Assembly: GCF_003597395.2 (NCBI RefSeq)
Contig: NC_133769.1
Location: 47,353,605 to 47,417,604 of the forward strand
Source of the DNA: Chelonoidis abingdonii
Lineage: Eukaryota > Chordata > Testudines > Testudinidae
Direction: 5' to 3'
DNA length: 64,000 nt
Part shown: piece by piece, positions 34,309-46,563 of the stretch
How the letters are laid out: each line of letters begins with the position of its first letter
Numbering within the stretch: position 1 is the stretch's first letter
The notes under the pieces: generated by a model
Databases searched by the model: none
What the model saw: only the letters and a program-made list of their open reading frames with translations
What the model was told of the DNA's origin: nothing
Position numbers and translations under genes: made by a program

Positions 34309-35465
34309 CCTGTTACTGCATTGCAGACAACTTTTTTATTTCAGTAAGTTGAAAAAGCTACTGGGGAAAGCTGTTCTAGACTTGATTTTTTAACAAATAG
34401 GAGGAACATGTGAGAATTTGAAAGATAGACCGGGGAAGCTTGGTGAAAGTGTTGATCATAAATTCATAGAGTTTCTTTTGCCCCGAATTCTAAGGAAGGT
34501 GTAGAGGGACAAAAGGTACAGCACATAGAGACCATGGATTTCAGGAAGGCGGATTTTTGGGTAAAGCTCAGAGACTGATAGTAAGGTCCATGGGAATCAA
34601 GGACTGAGGGGAAAAACAATGAGGAGAGTTGGCAGTTTTTTCAAGGACCTTATTTAAGGGCCCAAAGCAAGCTATTTCGATGGGTAGGAAGATAGAAAAT
34701 GTGGCAAAAGACCACCTTGCTACCACGAGATCTTGATGACCTACAAAATAAAAAGGAGTCATATGGAAAAATTGGAAACCTAAGTCAGATTACCAAAGGA
34801 TGAATATAGGCAAATTAACACAGGAAATGCAGGGGCAGATTAGAAAGGCAAAGGCACAAAATAAACTCAAACTAGCTAATGGGAAAAAAGGAATCAAGAG
34901 GACTTTTTCTCAATACTGTAGAAAGAGATGGAAGATCAAGGACAGGGTTAGCCACTGCTCTCCAATGAGGAGGGAGAACAGTAACAGGAAACTTGGAAAT
35001 GACAGAGATGCTTATGACTTCTTTGTTCGATCTTCACTGAGAAGTTTGAAGGATTGTCTAACATAGTGAGTGCTTATGGGTAGTGAAGGATTTGAGATAA
35101 ACTCAAAAAAGAGCAAAACGTTTAAAAATTACTTAGAAACGCTCTATGCCTACAAGGCCACCAGTAGCCTGATGAAATGCATCCTAGAAGTACTCAGACC
35201 CCTGAGTTAATACAGGCGGTATCTGAAGCCTCTAGCATATTATCTTGGAAAGTCATGTGGAGCAGGAGGAGATTCCAGTAAGACTGGAAAAGGGCAAATT
35301 ATAGTGCCACTGTAAGGACACACAGTATTCTAGTAAGGAAGGCGAAATATAAATAACCCAGGAAACATACAGAGCCAGTTGTTCTCAACTGTCTTGTGCT
35401 AGGGGAAGATAACTGGAGAAGTAATTAAAGAAATCATCTGCAAATACTTGGAATAAAGAGTTTTC
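34309..35465 (+). repeat. Exact second copy of the 1157-bp CR1 segment
   Basis: 34309-35465 repeats 33152-34308 with an offset of 1157 bases. The decayed frames, including their stops and the 88-codon open stretch (33643-33909 and 34800-35066), are identical. The unit starts exactly at the CR1 inversion junction and ends exactly where the CpG-rich block begins (35466). Confidence 0.9.
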
Positions 35466-37879
35466 GTTCTAGTTCTTTGTGGAGACTTTTGAGCGAGGCC
35501 AGGTATACAGTCTACGTCGTGTAGGATGCAGTTTATGTGACTGCAGAGTGGTGGAGTTATTCGATCGACAGCGTCACGGTCGGGTGAGAGTTTGCCTTTG
35601 TATTGTTTGAGCAAGTCTGAGAAATTAGGCCAAGGCAGTGAACCGAACTCTAGGCCTTGTCTGCTCAGGGGTCGGGCAATTTGACGTGTCACTGTGTGCG
35701 CTTTTTTGATAGGAGTATGAAGCGCACACTCGCGAGTGTGAATCTATAATCGTAATTGCGAGTGGTAGAGGTGTACGCGAGGCGTACAAGCGCACTCCAT
35801 TATCTTGTATGTCGCCGTAGGTGAGTCGACGCTTTATGGAACTCTGGTGCAAATGTTGTAGCCGGCAGGTTCCTGGCAGTAAAATATACTTCTTTTGGGG
35901 GCTTTGTCCACGATGACATTGGGTCATCCACTATTTATGCTCCTTCTGGGTCTTATTAGAGCCATCTTATAGGGGTGACTACACTCTTATGCGCATCAAG
36001 CACTACTCAGGTAGGTCTTGCGCACGCTTCCACGTTATTTCATACAGACATTCTCCTCAGTCGTTGCCAAGACTCTTAGGAAACACTCAAAGCCATTCAT
36101 CAATCACAGTGTAGGTGCTCTGGCCCAGTTTAGACTTACCCTCCCTTAGAGATATTAAGAGAACTCTTGGCCATGCTCGCGATCTTTTAAGCTGGTCACT
36201 ACTTTAAAGGCTGTGTGATTGAAGTTCTATTCGCGCACTCCCATGTCTAACGTCCAATGAGATGAAAGTACTTAGGCGTCATCCCGCATATCGCATTCCG
36301 TACATCACGTGTCTCTAACCGTATAACGCACTGCATCGTATACTTTCTGGAGGAGAGGACCTAATCCAGCTACTAGCAGAACGCGCGATCTTAATCTACA
36401 ATCAGGCTTAGAGCGAGCGATCCCACTGTCTGCGTGATCGTACTCTTTTGACATCTATGAGATCGTCTCTTCTGCGCCTTCGAGGTGTGAGTCCAAACGC
36501 TTGTGAGCGCGATACCTCGAGATTATCGGAGAACGCTTGGAACTGTCGGAGGGAACGCCTAGTGCTGAGGGAATTTACCAGCTATCTCCACTACGTCTCC
36601 CTATCCTTTCTCTCCGCTGTTGGTTAGATGAGTCAACACACGCCTGCCTGCAGTGCTAGAGAGCATCCAGAGCATATCCTCTGCCTCCGCCCGGGTCGAG
36701 GGTGCTCGAGGTACTTAGCCATCAGACTACCCACTTGATGCAAGGTGGTCTAGCAGCACACAGCTTCTTTTTGTCGACTTTTATTTAGTATTACGAGACA
36801 GAGAATGAGCATTATTCTGATGATCACGGCGATGACACTACTTACGACGGATGCTATCATGGATAACACAGAATTATGAAATAGATACAAACACAGCTTA
36901 TAACGCGATAATCAAGGTACACTTGTAACCCATTTCCAGCCGCTATCAGCTTAAACACTCACATCAGCAAATCACATATACATGGCATGATATAAAAGCT
37001 CGAAATCTGATTATTTGCCTAACTCCGTCTCAAATGTGCGATAGTTGTAAGGACGAAGCTGGAGGAGGCAAAGACTATCTGCAAGGAGGACGGGAACGAG
37101 GACATAGACCACGAGAGTGTGAAGGATCCCCATTGCGAGGCAGATCATATACGTCCTCAAATAGACCAGCCGAGTGAGGCCAGACAGACCAGCGCTTAGC
37201 GCTATATATCGAGGCACCTCTCCCAGTAGCCTTCGAGATTAGATACTAGTTTTCTGATTGAAGTTGGCACTGAACACTAAGCACAGACTTGGTGGGATCG
37301 CCCGCATTGTGTTTTTTGAGGATCGGCTCGTGCCGGGATCTTGATGCGCAGTTGTGGCTGCAAACTTTCGCCTTTAATAAGGATGTATAAAGAGCACTTC
37401 TAGAACTAATATGACGACATGCTCTTTCACCACTTGTCAGCCTTAAATACGTTAATGACCACAACTCCACGATAACAATAACATGAGAGCATGGTTCCTC
37501 TCACTAGGTAGGAAGAGAGTCGCAGTGGGCAGAGAGCCGCCTCAATGTGGAAGCTTTCGCAACACAGCAACAGCTTACTCTCGCTGCAGGTCAGTCTCTG
37601 GCGAATTCAATTTTGGAGTTGAGCGACAATCTACTGTGGGGCTGCAGTGATGCACGAGGTTAGCGAAGACGATCAGTAAGGCGCGCTGCAAGCTCATCGA
37701 CACAGGTTGCTCCGTTGGAAGCGCGCAGCTGTGATTATGTTAGGAGGCAGTGTGGGTCTTTGATTGAGCCTGAACAAGCCCCGCAGAAATTGGAGATGTG
37801 TTTGTTCCTGTATAACTGGGGTTGGTGGTCTGCCCTATAATTGAATGGGGACACCGCTATTATCTGCTATCTTGGGCTC

Positions 37880-38090
37880 TCAGAAACACCCCAAGCCGCA
37901 TCCCAGTTAACGTGAACCGCAAAGGCGGTTAGTTGTCAATGCGTGCTGCAAGCACTGGTGGATCACAAGGGACTTCACAACATCCACGTGGATGGCCAGG
38001 AAGGGTTCATGACGCTCGCATCTCAGGAGCATATCTTTAAACGGCTGCAGCAAGGATTAACTTCTCAGACAAAAATAACCGTGGGAGCTG
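37880..38090 (+). pseudogene. Harbinger transposase fragment
   Basis: The plus strand reads VNRKG (about 37910), then after a frame change LQALVDHKGLHNIHVDG and later KRLQQG…KITVG (37943-38090). This is the segment between the first and second catalytic Asp of PIF/Harbinger transposases, the same region as 2110-2290 on the minus strand at the other locus. The frame runs straight into the Penelope tail, so the 67-codon open stretch 37943-38146 is a chance chimera. Confidence 0.7.
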
Positions 38091-38211
38091 GGTATTCACA
38101 CTCTCACGAAGCTCACGGCTCCCATAAAACCTCTGTTAGTCTATAAGGGTGCCACAGGATTCTCTGCTTGGCTTTCACAGATGCCAGACTAACATGGCTA
38201 CCCTCTGAACC
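38080..38211 (+). mobile_element. Penelope 3' tail fragment
   Basis: Contains 'tgttagtctataagggtgcc' and 'ccacaggattctctgcttgg' followed by 'agactaacatggctaccctc', the complete tail that is only partly present at 9540-9592 and inverted at 3721-3800. The hairpin/GAAA part (38090-38120) is damaged. Confidence 0.8.
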
Positions 38212-41200
38212 GAACCTGAGTGCTTATAGTTATCCGGGGTGGGACTCTCACGCGATCGCTTCGATTGCCAGGCTCATGAAGCCTATAGACGTGCGCAGGC
38301 TGGACAGTGGTAGGATCCTGAATGTCTAACCTAGCAATGGCTCGAGGCATAGGTTGCTGTTAGTTTGTATTGATGGAGTAGCATAGCATTACAAGATGCC
38401 CATGTATGGACGGCGTTTTTAGAGAGGAACTACTCGTGCTATGGATTGGACCAAGATAGAGGAATCCTCATGTTGAGTGGTTTTTCAGGAGGCACCGTTG
38501 CTAGCTGAGCCGTCAATTGACCATCTGCCCAGCGTGAGAGGCTTTCTCCATGTAGACTCTCTGCTGCTCAGTGCTGCAAAACAAGTGGGTAAAACGGTTT
38601 TTTTAGCCAAATGTGATCATTCCGTACGACTCACCTCAATTGAGCGGATCGCTGATCATGCTAGTGGCACTCTGCCACATCCGGCATCTATCGCATTGTT
38701 GTTCGCTATAGCGCATGCTGAGACGGGGTGAAGACATTTTGACAATCCGGCTGGATGGGAAGCCGCAATTCGAGGCAGAAGATTTATACAGGCTAATATT
38801 GGCTCGCGAGTAATGGAGCGAGTCGCGCGAGGAGAGCCACGCTGGCCCGATTCGAGAGGCGATTGTAGTCTAAAGAGCAACGCTTTCTTCCGATCTGCTC
38901 GCCTGAGCGCATTGTACATGAACTTGCTGAAGCCACGGCTTGCCTAGAGAGAGCCTCCTCTGTGAGCTCGCAGTTGCTCTCGCAGCATCGGCCCAAACCT
39001 CGTGGAGCAGTAGGCTCGTACGGTGGGGTTCTGTTTGCTTTCGCTATGTTGTATCTGAACCCCTCGCACCGTTGGGAGTATGGGCTGAGTATGTGTTCTC
39101 AGCTGGTGGAGCTAGTGAGCAGCCTCTTGCCTCGGCAACTGCGCTCGCCTCGTGCTCATTGATTACAGGTTGCGAGGGCTAGGGGATATAGTGCCCAATT
39201 CACGTTGTTGCGTTTTACGATATTCTAGTGGTAATATTAGTGGCCATGTAAACACCTCATATTTATGCGCACTCCTTCTATGTCGGTAGATGAAAGACCA
39301 GGTTGGTGTATATTTTCACCTTATCGTACTTTTTCGCTGTAGATGATGCAGGAATAACGCTTGTTGACGCTGCTCCTCCCTTATGATCAGACTGCTGAGT
39401 AGCATATTCATCTACTTATACCAGATGTTACTGAGCCGCTCACTCCTAGATGACGCATCACAGAGGCACAAGTGACGAACGACAACGGAGGAGGAGAGAT
39501 AATCAGATGTATGAGTGAGATCTCGCTGTGTCCTTTTTGTTATTCGAGTATCGAGAATCAACACTCCGGATTACAGGAGTGGAGGGCCTGTGGTGTTGCG
39601 ACAGGGAAGGATATGATGGAAGAAGAGTCGCGGATGTGTATCTCTTTACAATGCATATATTGACTTTTATGACTTCACTGCCTAGGAGAGATTTGGAATT
39701 TCTTTCTCTAAGTTAACACGTAACTACTCGCTTGGGAGAGTTATAATTTCGCAAGATCGCCAAACCTGTATCAAAGGCCGGAGGGGTGTGGGTCTTGCCG
39801 TTACACCTCGTGACGTATAAGTGCTCATTTACACGCTGCGGCAGGTGTTCACAGGGGGAAGCTCGGATAATTTAGAGTGCGAACACGCCGTATCCTTTTC
39901 TTCTGTTGTGCCTGTGCACTGGATTATCGCGCAGTGTTTTCAATAGGCTTCTCGCATGAGTTGCTGCGAGCGTGCTAGAACGACGAGTTGGCCTTGCGGT
40001 GTCTCCTCTAACGCGCGCTGCGTCTTCTCCGCCTCGCTCACTTGTGCTAACGGTCAAGCGCGACCGAGAGTGCGTTTGCCATCAGCCCTCCCACATTCAG
40101 CCATAAATGTCTCCGTCCCTAGTCATGCTCTCCTATTGAAGGTTATTGTGCAGAGACCCACATCAGCAAGCAGCAAATGATGAGCGAGACGCGCGCTTCT
40201 TGAGATCACCGTTGGTTGCTTGATAGGCTGAGGTCTGGAAGCGCGCAGTATAGGGAGAGCTATACTTAGATTTACCGCATTGATATCTCTTTAACTGCGG
40301 CCTATATATTCACACTCGTAAGCCAAGATCCCAAGTCCGTACAACTCTAGTTCTCAGCTTGATTTGGAGACCAGCTTCCTACGACCTATCCATGGTTCCG
40401 ACTGGCTGTCACTGCAGTGATACATGGGCTGTATCGAGGCAATGAGCCACTCACAGAGGGTTATGCGTGTCGGGATCCGGCCTGGATGTATGACTTATGT
40501 AGGCTTAGCTTGGTATCAGAGGGTGGTAGGCCAATAGTTTACGTGATACTGTGGATCCTCGTGAAAGCTTAGTAAGAGATTTCCAGTATTGAGAGACTAT
40601 CATATTAATACGATCCTCATATCAATTGAAGTTATTTGAAGGAGTCGTGTCAAGCAGCAGCATGTCTCATAGTGGGTGAATACCCACATCTTTCTGCCCA
40701 CAGCGATTATTCTGGCGTCTGGGCTAGGGCGAGTCGATAGTGCTCTCTGTTGGCTGAGGCATATGTCCAGGCTATATATACACCGCTTAGCTGAGCTAGT
40801 GCTGCCTGCACAGTACTAGTCCCGAAGTACGGCGAGGTGTTAAGCCCCTTCCTGAGCCCATTGCAGCACGAGAGATGAGTTCACGCGGATCGTCGCTGAA
40901 TGCTAAATCCACCGCACGTGCTTTCGACGACTATTCTCCATTTTGGCAAAAGTGTACTGCCCTATTTGCGCGGTACGCCTGCTACTTGGGTGAGGCACCT
41001 ATCTAGATTATTGAGCTGGGGGGCTCAAGATAGGAGGAATATAGGGTTCTCTTCGCGGCCAAGGATTGTCTGTCTGCTTGATAGACACGACCTGAGCCTA
41101 AGGATGTCTTGCTGTGATAAGAGAGGGGCTCTACGGGGCATTGTGCATGCAAGCCATAAATCACTATCACCTATATAGAGCCTAGAGTGATCACCGGGAT

Positions 41201-41929
41201 TATCGTCACATATTCGATCAATTGTTTTTAATTCGTCCGGGATAACAAGCTATCTATTGAATCGTGGGCTTTTTGTCTGCATACACTCGCACACTCCGAC
41301 AGCCACACCGCATATTAAGATTTGGCACCGCTAGCATCCATTGACTGCTCCAACGGACATGGATCGGTTAGGCATGTGTACTGTTGCAAGCTAGTTCAGA
41401 GGGGAGGTTGCAGCCTATTGCGTGAACTTATTGTTTCCGCTCTGCGTCCGAGCGTGTTGTACGCGCTGCTCTCATGTTTTCCGTGGAATATGGCGTTTCA
41501 GGGAAGGGGAAAGCATGTCACAAGTTCAAAGATAGTGCATCTTGACTATGCGAAAGTTTTCGAGCCACTGCGAATCGTCCAACACACGTTAAAACAATCG
41601 GTCCCACCAGTGCTGCTGCATTGTTTCCGTGCCCAAATTCCGGCATTCAATGGGTAGAAAGATGCCTCAGTATAATAGCAAGTTAAGCTTCCAAAACGCC
41701 ACTGGGGGCCAGACGTGTGATATGGTAGTAATTCTGTCCTTCTCCATGTCTCCATCACATTCGCTAGTCCTACCAGTTGCGCCGCTACAGTCCAGATCAG
41801 CTGCGCTCCTCACTCTCGCCTCCTGCCTTTGCAGTTCATATGTTCAGTATCAGTAGCAGGCCAACGAGAGTATCGCGAGGTGATTGACAATCGGGTCAGG
41901 ATAACCGTTAGGTGATCCCTTCAGGTGTC

Positions 41930-42345
41930 CATGAACCTTGTCTGAGTGCTGATGGGCGTTCGCCTCAATGCACACTTCCCGCGAAAAAGGCGCCAAAGAC
42001 CGTTGGTCTGCTGCCTTCACAAAGGGGCACGGGGTGAGGCCTGTACCCAGTCACCACCCCGGGGCAATGGTCTTTATGCCCCATCGTAGGCACTGACCTG
42101 CTATCTCAAACACGGAGAGGTTGTGTACAACTATGGGATAGCTGAGGAACACACCTACCACAGTGGCACCGCTACCTAGAAAATCGATGGTAACTTTGAA
42201 CCATGATGGAAACCGCAAACAATCGATGTCGTGATCCCACTGTGGACGCTGCTACCAACCCGATTTTTTACCTAGTGATCTGTTTTGTAATCCGGATTAA
42301 GCTAATTCGAAGTAATCGTGCAGTGTAAGACGTACCCATAGTCAT
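41930..42345 (+). mobile_element. Terminal region of a turtle-type DNA transposon
   Basis: 'gcgccaaagaccgttggtct', 'ctatgggatagctgagg', 'cagtggcaccgct' and the end 'gcagtgtaagacgtaccca' follow the order of a CpG-rich terminal region with a 'gtgtagacgtaccc' end that I recognise from turtle Harbinger-like elements. No TSD resolved. Confidence 0.5.
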
Positions 42346-42399
42346 AATATCATATGGATGATGACGCAATACTTTCCATTCTATTAGTAACAGAGGAGG

Positions 42400-42745
42400 A
42401 GGCCTAAAAACAGCCCCTATTAAAGTTTAGACCTTTAAAATCAGCAATGGCCAGATCTCTTAAATCTCTAGGAGGTAAGTTAACTGGCGAGGAGGCTCAC
42501 TGGATTATTAATGATTGAGTTTTTAATAAGTCTTGGAACACCTGGAGAAATTCCAGAAGACTGAAGACAAGCTCATGTTGTGGCAATGTTTAAAATGGAT
42601 AAATAGGAGGACCCAGGTATATATAGGCCTGACAGTCTGACATTGACTTCCCAGGTAAGATAATGGAGTGGCTGATACTGGATTTAATTAATACAGAAAT
42701 TAAAAAGGAGGGTGTGACCCATATAAGCCTCTCAAAGCCCCCTGG
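42400..42745 (+). pseudogene. CR1-type RT fragment
   Basis: The plus strand keeps 'GTPGEIPEDW'-like sequence ('gaacacctggagaaattcc', about 42536-42555) and 'EDPGIYRPDSLT' (about 42608-42645), the entry to a CR1/L3-type RT, then 'imEwl'. A different, older subfamily from the CR1 at 42815-46022. Frameshifts throughout. Confidence 0.65.
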
Positions 42746-43479
42746 CAAATGTTCACTGCTGTAAACTACAAACGCTAGCCAGGCCTGACAAACTCACTGC
42801 ACACAACACTCACTAGGATCATAATAGTTATCCATAGACTCTAAGGACTGGAAGGGACCTCAAGAGGTCATCGAGTCCAGTCCCCTGCTCTCATGGCAGG
42901 ACCAAATAACTGTCTACGACCATCCCGCATAGACAGTTTATCTAACCTACTCTTAAATATCTCCAGAGATAGAGATTCCACAATCTCCCTAAGCAATTTA
43001 TTTCCAGCGTCTAGCCACCCTGACAGTTAGGAACTTTTTCCTAATGTCCAACCTAAATCTCCCTTGCTGCAGTTTAAGCCCATTGCTTTCTTTGGTTCTA
43101 TCATTAGAGGCTAAGGTGAACAAGTTTTCTCCCTCCTCCTGATGACACCCTTTTAGATACCTGAAAACTGCTATCATGTCCCTCTCAGTCTTCTCTTTTC
43201 CAAAACTAAAGAAACCCAATTCTTTCAGCCTTCCTTCATAGCTCATGTTCTCAAGACCTTTAATCATTCTTGTTGCTCTTCTCTGGACCCTCTCCAATTT
43301 CTCCACATCTTTCTTGAAATGCGGTGCCCAGAACTGGACACAATACTCCAGTTGAGGCCTAACCAGCGCAGAGTAGAGCGGAAGAATGACTTCTCGTGTC
43401 TTGTTTACAACACACCTGTTAATGCATCCCAGAATCACGTTTGCTTTTTTTGCAACAGTATCACACTTATTGACTCATA

Positions 43480-44356
43480 TTTAGCTTGTGGTCCACTATG
43501 ACCCCTAGATCTCTTTCTGCCATACTCCTTCCTAGACAGTCTCTTCCATTCTGTATGTGTGAAACTGATTGTTCCTTCCTAAGTGGAGCACTTTGCATTT
43601 GTCTTTTATTGAACTTCATCCGGTTTACCTCAGACCATTTCTCCAATTTGTCCAGATCATTTTGAATTTTGACCCTGTCCTCCAAAGCAGTTGCAATCCC
43701 TCCCAGTTTGGTATCGTCTGCAAAACTTAATAAGCGTACTTTCTATGCCAACATCTAAGTCGTTGATGAAGATATTGAACAGAGCCGGTCCCAAAACAGA
43801 CCCCTGCGGAACCCCACTTGTTTATACCTTTCCAGCAGGATTGGGAGCCATTAATAACTACTCTCTGAGTACGGTTATCCAGCCAGTTATGCACCCACCT
43901 TATAGTAGCCCCATCTAAATTGTATTTGCCTAGTTTATCGATAAGGATATCATGCGAGACCGTATCAAATGCCTTACTAAAGTCTAGGTATACCACATCC
44001 ACCGCTTCTCCCTTATCCACAAGGCTCGTTATCCTATCAAAGAAAGCGATCAGATTGGTTTGACATGATTTGTTCTTTACAAATCCATGCTGGCTATTCC
44101 CTATCACCTTACCACCTTCCAAGTGTTTGCAGATGATTTCTTTAATTACTTGCTCCATTATCTTCCCTGGCACAGAAGTTAAACTAACTGGTCTGTAGTT
44201 TCCTGGGTTGTTTTTATTTCCCTTTTTATAGATGGGCACTATATTTGCCCTTTTCCAGTCTTCTGGAATCTCTCCCGTCTCCCATGACTTTCCAAAGATA
44301 ATAGCTAGAGGCTCAGATACCTCCTCTATTAACTCCTTGAGTATTCTAGGATGCAT
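43480..44356 (-). pseudogene. CR1 ORF2 reverse transcriptase domain, frameshifted
   Basis: Copies LINE RNA into DNA at the nicked site. From 44356: [17 protein letters not shown], then [16 protein letters not shown] and [20 protein letters not shown], and the first catalytic Asp motif [14 protein letters not shown] (about 43945-43985). The frame shifts after NGSQSCWK (about 43830). The FADD catalytic box survives in another frame ([10 protein letters not shown], about 43700-43730). Further shifts separate the thumb (43467-43685) from the C-terminal part (42998-43438). All catalytic residues visible; inactive only through frameshifts. Confidence 0.85.
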
Positions 44357-44609
44357 TTCATCAGGCCCTGGTGACTTGCAGGCATCTAACTTTTCTAAGT
44401 GATTTTTAACTTGCTCTTTTTTTTATTTTATCTTCTAAACCCTACCCTTCCCATAAGCATTCACTATGTTAGACATTCCTTCAGACTTCTCAGTGAAGAC
44501 CGAAACAAAGAAGTCATTAAGCATCTCTGCCATTTCCAAGTTTCCTGTTACTGTTTCTCCCTCCTCACTGAGCAGTGGGCCTACCCTGTCCTTGGTCTTC
44601 CTCTTGCTT

Positions 44610-45600
44610 CTAATGTATTGATAAAAAAGTCTTCTTGTTTCCCTTTATTCCCATAGCTAGTTTGAGCTCATTTTGTGCCTTTGCCTTTCTAATCTTGCCC
44701 CTGCATTCCTGTGTTATTTGCCTATATTCATCCTTTGTAATCTGACCTAGTTTCCATTTTTTATATGACTCCTTTTTATTTTGTAGGTCATGCAAGATCT
44801 CGTGGTTAAGCCAAGGTGGTCTTTTGCCACATTTTCTATCTTTCCTACCCATCGGAATAGCTTGCTTTTGGGCCCTTAATAGTGTCCCTTTGAAAAACTG
44901 CCAACTCTCCTCAGTTGTTTTTCCCCTCAGTCTTGATTCCCATGGGACCTTACCTATCAGCTCTCTGAGCTTACCAAAATCTGCCTTCCTGAAATCCATT
45001 GTCTCTATTTTGCTGTACTCCCTTCTACCCTTCCTTAGAATTGCAAACTCTATGATTTCATGATCACTTTCACCCAAGCTTCCTTCTACTTTCAAATTCT
45101 CAACGAGTTCCTCCCTATTTGTTAAAATCAAGTCTAGAACAGCTTCCCCCCTAGTAGCTTTTTCAACCTTCTGAAATAAAAAGTTGTCTGCAATGCAGTC
45201 CAGGAACTTATTGGATAGTCTGTGCCCCGCGGTGTTATTTTCCCAACATATATCTGGATAGTTGAAGTCCCCCATCACCACCAAATCTTGGGCTTTGGAT
45301 GATTTTGTTAGTTGTTTAAAAAAAGCCTCATCCACCTCTTCCATCTGGTTAGGTGGCCTGTAGTAGACACCTAGCACAACATCACTCTTGTTTTGTACCC
45401 CTTTTATCCTAACCCAGAGACTCTCAACACTTCCGTCTCCTATGTCCATCTCCACCTCAGTCCAAGTGTGTACATTTTTAATATATAAGGCAACCCCTCC
45501 TCCCTTTTTCCCCTGTCTATGCTTCCTGAGCAAACTATATCCATCCACACCAACATTCCAATCATGTGTATTATCCCACTAAGTTTCAGTGATGCCAACA
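44610..45600 (-). pseudogene. CR1 ORF2 endonuclease domain, nearly intact
   Basis: An apurinic-like endonuclease that nicks target DNA so the RT can prime. The open part (45548 down to 44610) starts inside the domain at [17 protein letters not shown] and retains the catalytic GDFN ([13 protein letters not shown], about 45250-45290) and the C-terminal SDH ([11 protein letters not shown], about 45050-45085). The upstream catalytic Glu in 'ITET' is present but is followed by an in-frame stop (about 45583). After the domain the frame covers the linker to [15 protein letters not shown], then shifts. Only two lesions separate it from the family pattern over about 330 residues. Confidence 0.85.
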
Positions 45601-45835
45601 ATGTCATAGTTGTATTTATTTATTAGCACTTCCAGTTCTTCCTGCTTATTACCCATACTTCTCACATTTGTATATAGGCATCTAAGATACTGATTTGATC
45701 TTGCCCCCTAGTTTTGCCCTGACTCTCCTTTCTCTCTGCTATTATAGCCTACGCTACCTCTTGTTTCCGACCCATCTCCCAGGTCTTCCTGTTCCCCACT
45801 TACCTGTGGGCTTTGCTCACCTGTCCCCGTCGAAC

Positions 45836-46021
45836 CTAGTTTAAAGCCCTCCTCACTAGGTTAGCCAGTCTGTGTGCAAATAGGGTCTTTCCCCTCCTCG
45901 AAAGGTAAACGCCTTCTCTGCCTAGCAGTCCTTCCTCGAATACCATCCCGTGGTTGAGGAAGCCAAAGCCCTCCTGGCGACACCATCTTCGCAGCCAGAT
46001 ATTCATCTCTTTTACCGAATC
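45836..46021 (-). pseudogene. CR1 ORF1 C-terminal esterase fragment
   Basis: About 61 codons ending in a natural stop (tag at 45836-45838). The sequence MNIWLRRWCRQEGFGFLNHG and ...LSRRGKTLFAHRLANLVRRAL is the C-terminal part of the CR1 ORF1 SGNH-type esterase, including the conserved 'gvHLS..Gk..fA..La' type motif that carries the catalytic His in such domains (here 'GVYLSRRGK', with Tyr in place of His). Open but lacks its N-terminus owing to 5' truncation. Confidence 0.75.
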
Positions 46022-46022
46022 A

Positions 46023-46511
46023 GATAAATACCCATTACCTCAGTGTATTATAATATAACTGTTATTTTATATTTTTATTTACAAAATTTGTTTCTTTTCT
46101 AATTAGTAGAGAGTAGGGTTGGGTCTTTACTTACACAGCACAGAAATTAAGATTTTACACAAAAAAGAAATTGAAAACAAAATATATTGTTCAAAGTTGG
46201 ACAATTATTTTGTTTTGAAATCAACAAATACAGTGTTTTATTAACAATTTTGTTTTTACATTGCTGTTTTGCTTATTGTTCAGTTTTATACAAAATTGTG
46301 TTTTCCTGTTTGAACACCACATTTTGTTCTCAAAATTTTTTAAAGTATAATTTTACTAAAACTGTTTGGTTTCAAAGATCTTGAAGCATTTCTTTGAATG
46401 CATATTGCTAGTGATTTCTGTCCTTACAGTTGTTTACATTAAAATAAAAAGAAACATGTACATTATTTATTTACAGTATTATAGTTTATATATATGTAAT
46501 AATTAAAATTA
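46023..46511. other. AT-rich DNA, probable interior of the host hAT element
   Basis: Lies between the CR1 5' end and the Tigger-like left end. No coding signal. Assigned to the outer hAT only by position between its ends. Confidence 0.4.
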
Positions 46512-46563
46512 CAGTATACACTTGTTCATAAGCCAAATTTTTTTAGTAAAAAAGGGAAGCACC

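Larger units (their letters stand above)
35466..42345. mobile_element. CpG-rich block with Harbinger-like and Penelope pieces, heavily scrambled
   Basis: Composition changes sharply at 35466: CpG and GCGC motifs become frequent and familiar repeat wording disappears. Identified parts are a Harbinger transposase fragment (37880-38090), a Penelope 3' tail (38080-38211) and a DNA-transposon terminal region (41930-42345). The rest (35466-37880 and 38212-41930) has no frame I can assign; open frames such as 41322-41657 match nothing known to me. Where family comparison is possible, single-base insertions and deletions are very frequent. Confidence 0.4.
42815..46022 (-). mobile_element. CR1 LINE, 3.2 kb, relatively young, 5'-truncated in ORF1
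   Basis: The best-preserved LINE in the window. Minus-strand order: end of ORF1 (46021-45836), short spacer, ORF2 endonuclease (about 45650-44900), linker, RT (44360-43480), C-terminus and 3' UTR (43440-42815). The 3' terminus lies near 42830 ('ccatagactctaaggactgg'). ORF2 has few lesions: a stop where Trp is expected after ITET (about 45583), one frameshift near 44610, one near 43810, and one near 43560-43690. The 5' side abuts AT-rich DNA of the host hAT element. Confidence 0.9.

Noticed and set aside
33152..35465. Direct repeats considered as a possible CRISPR-like or satellite array
   Set aside because: Only two copies of a 1157-bp LINE segment; no spacers or further units.
41322..41657. 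111-codon open frame in the CpG-rich block
   Set aside because: No motif or family resemblance, no start context or neighbours to support it, and the block is suspected of many indels.
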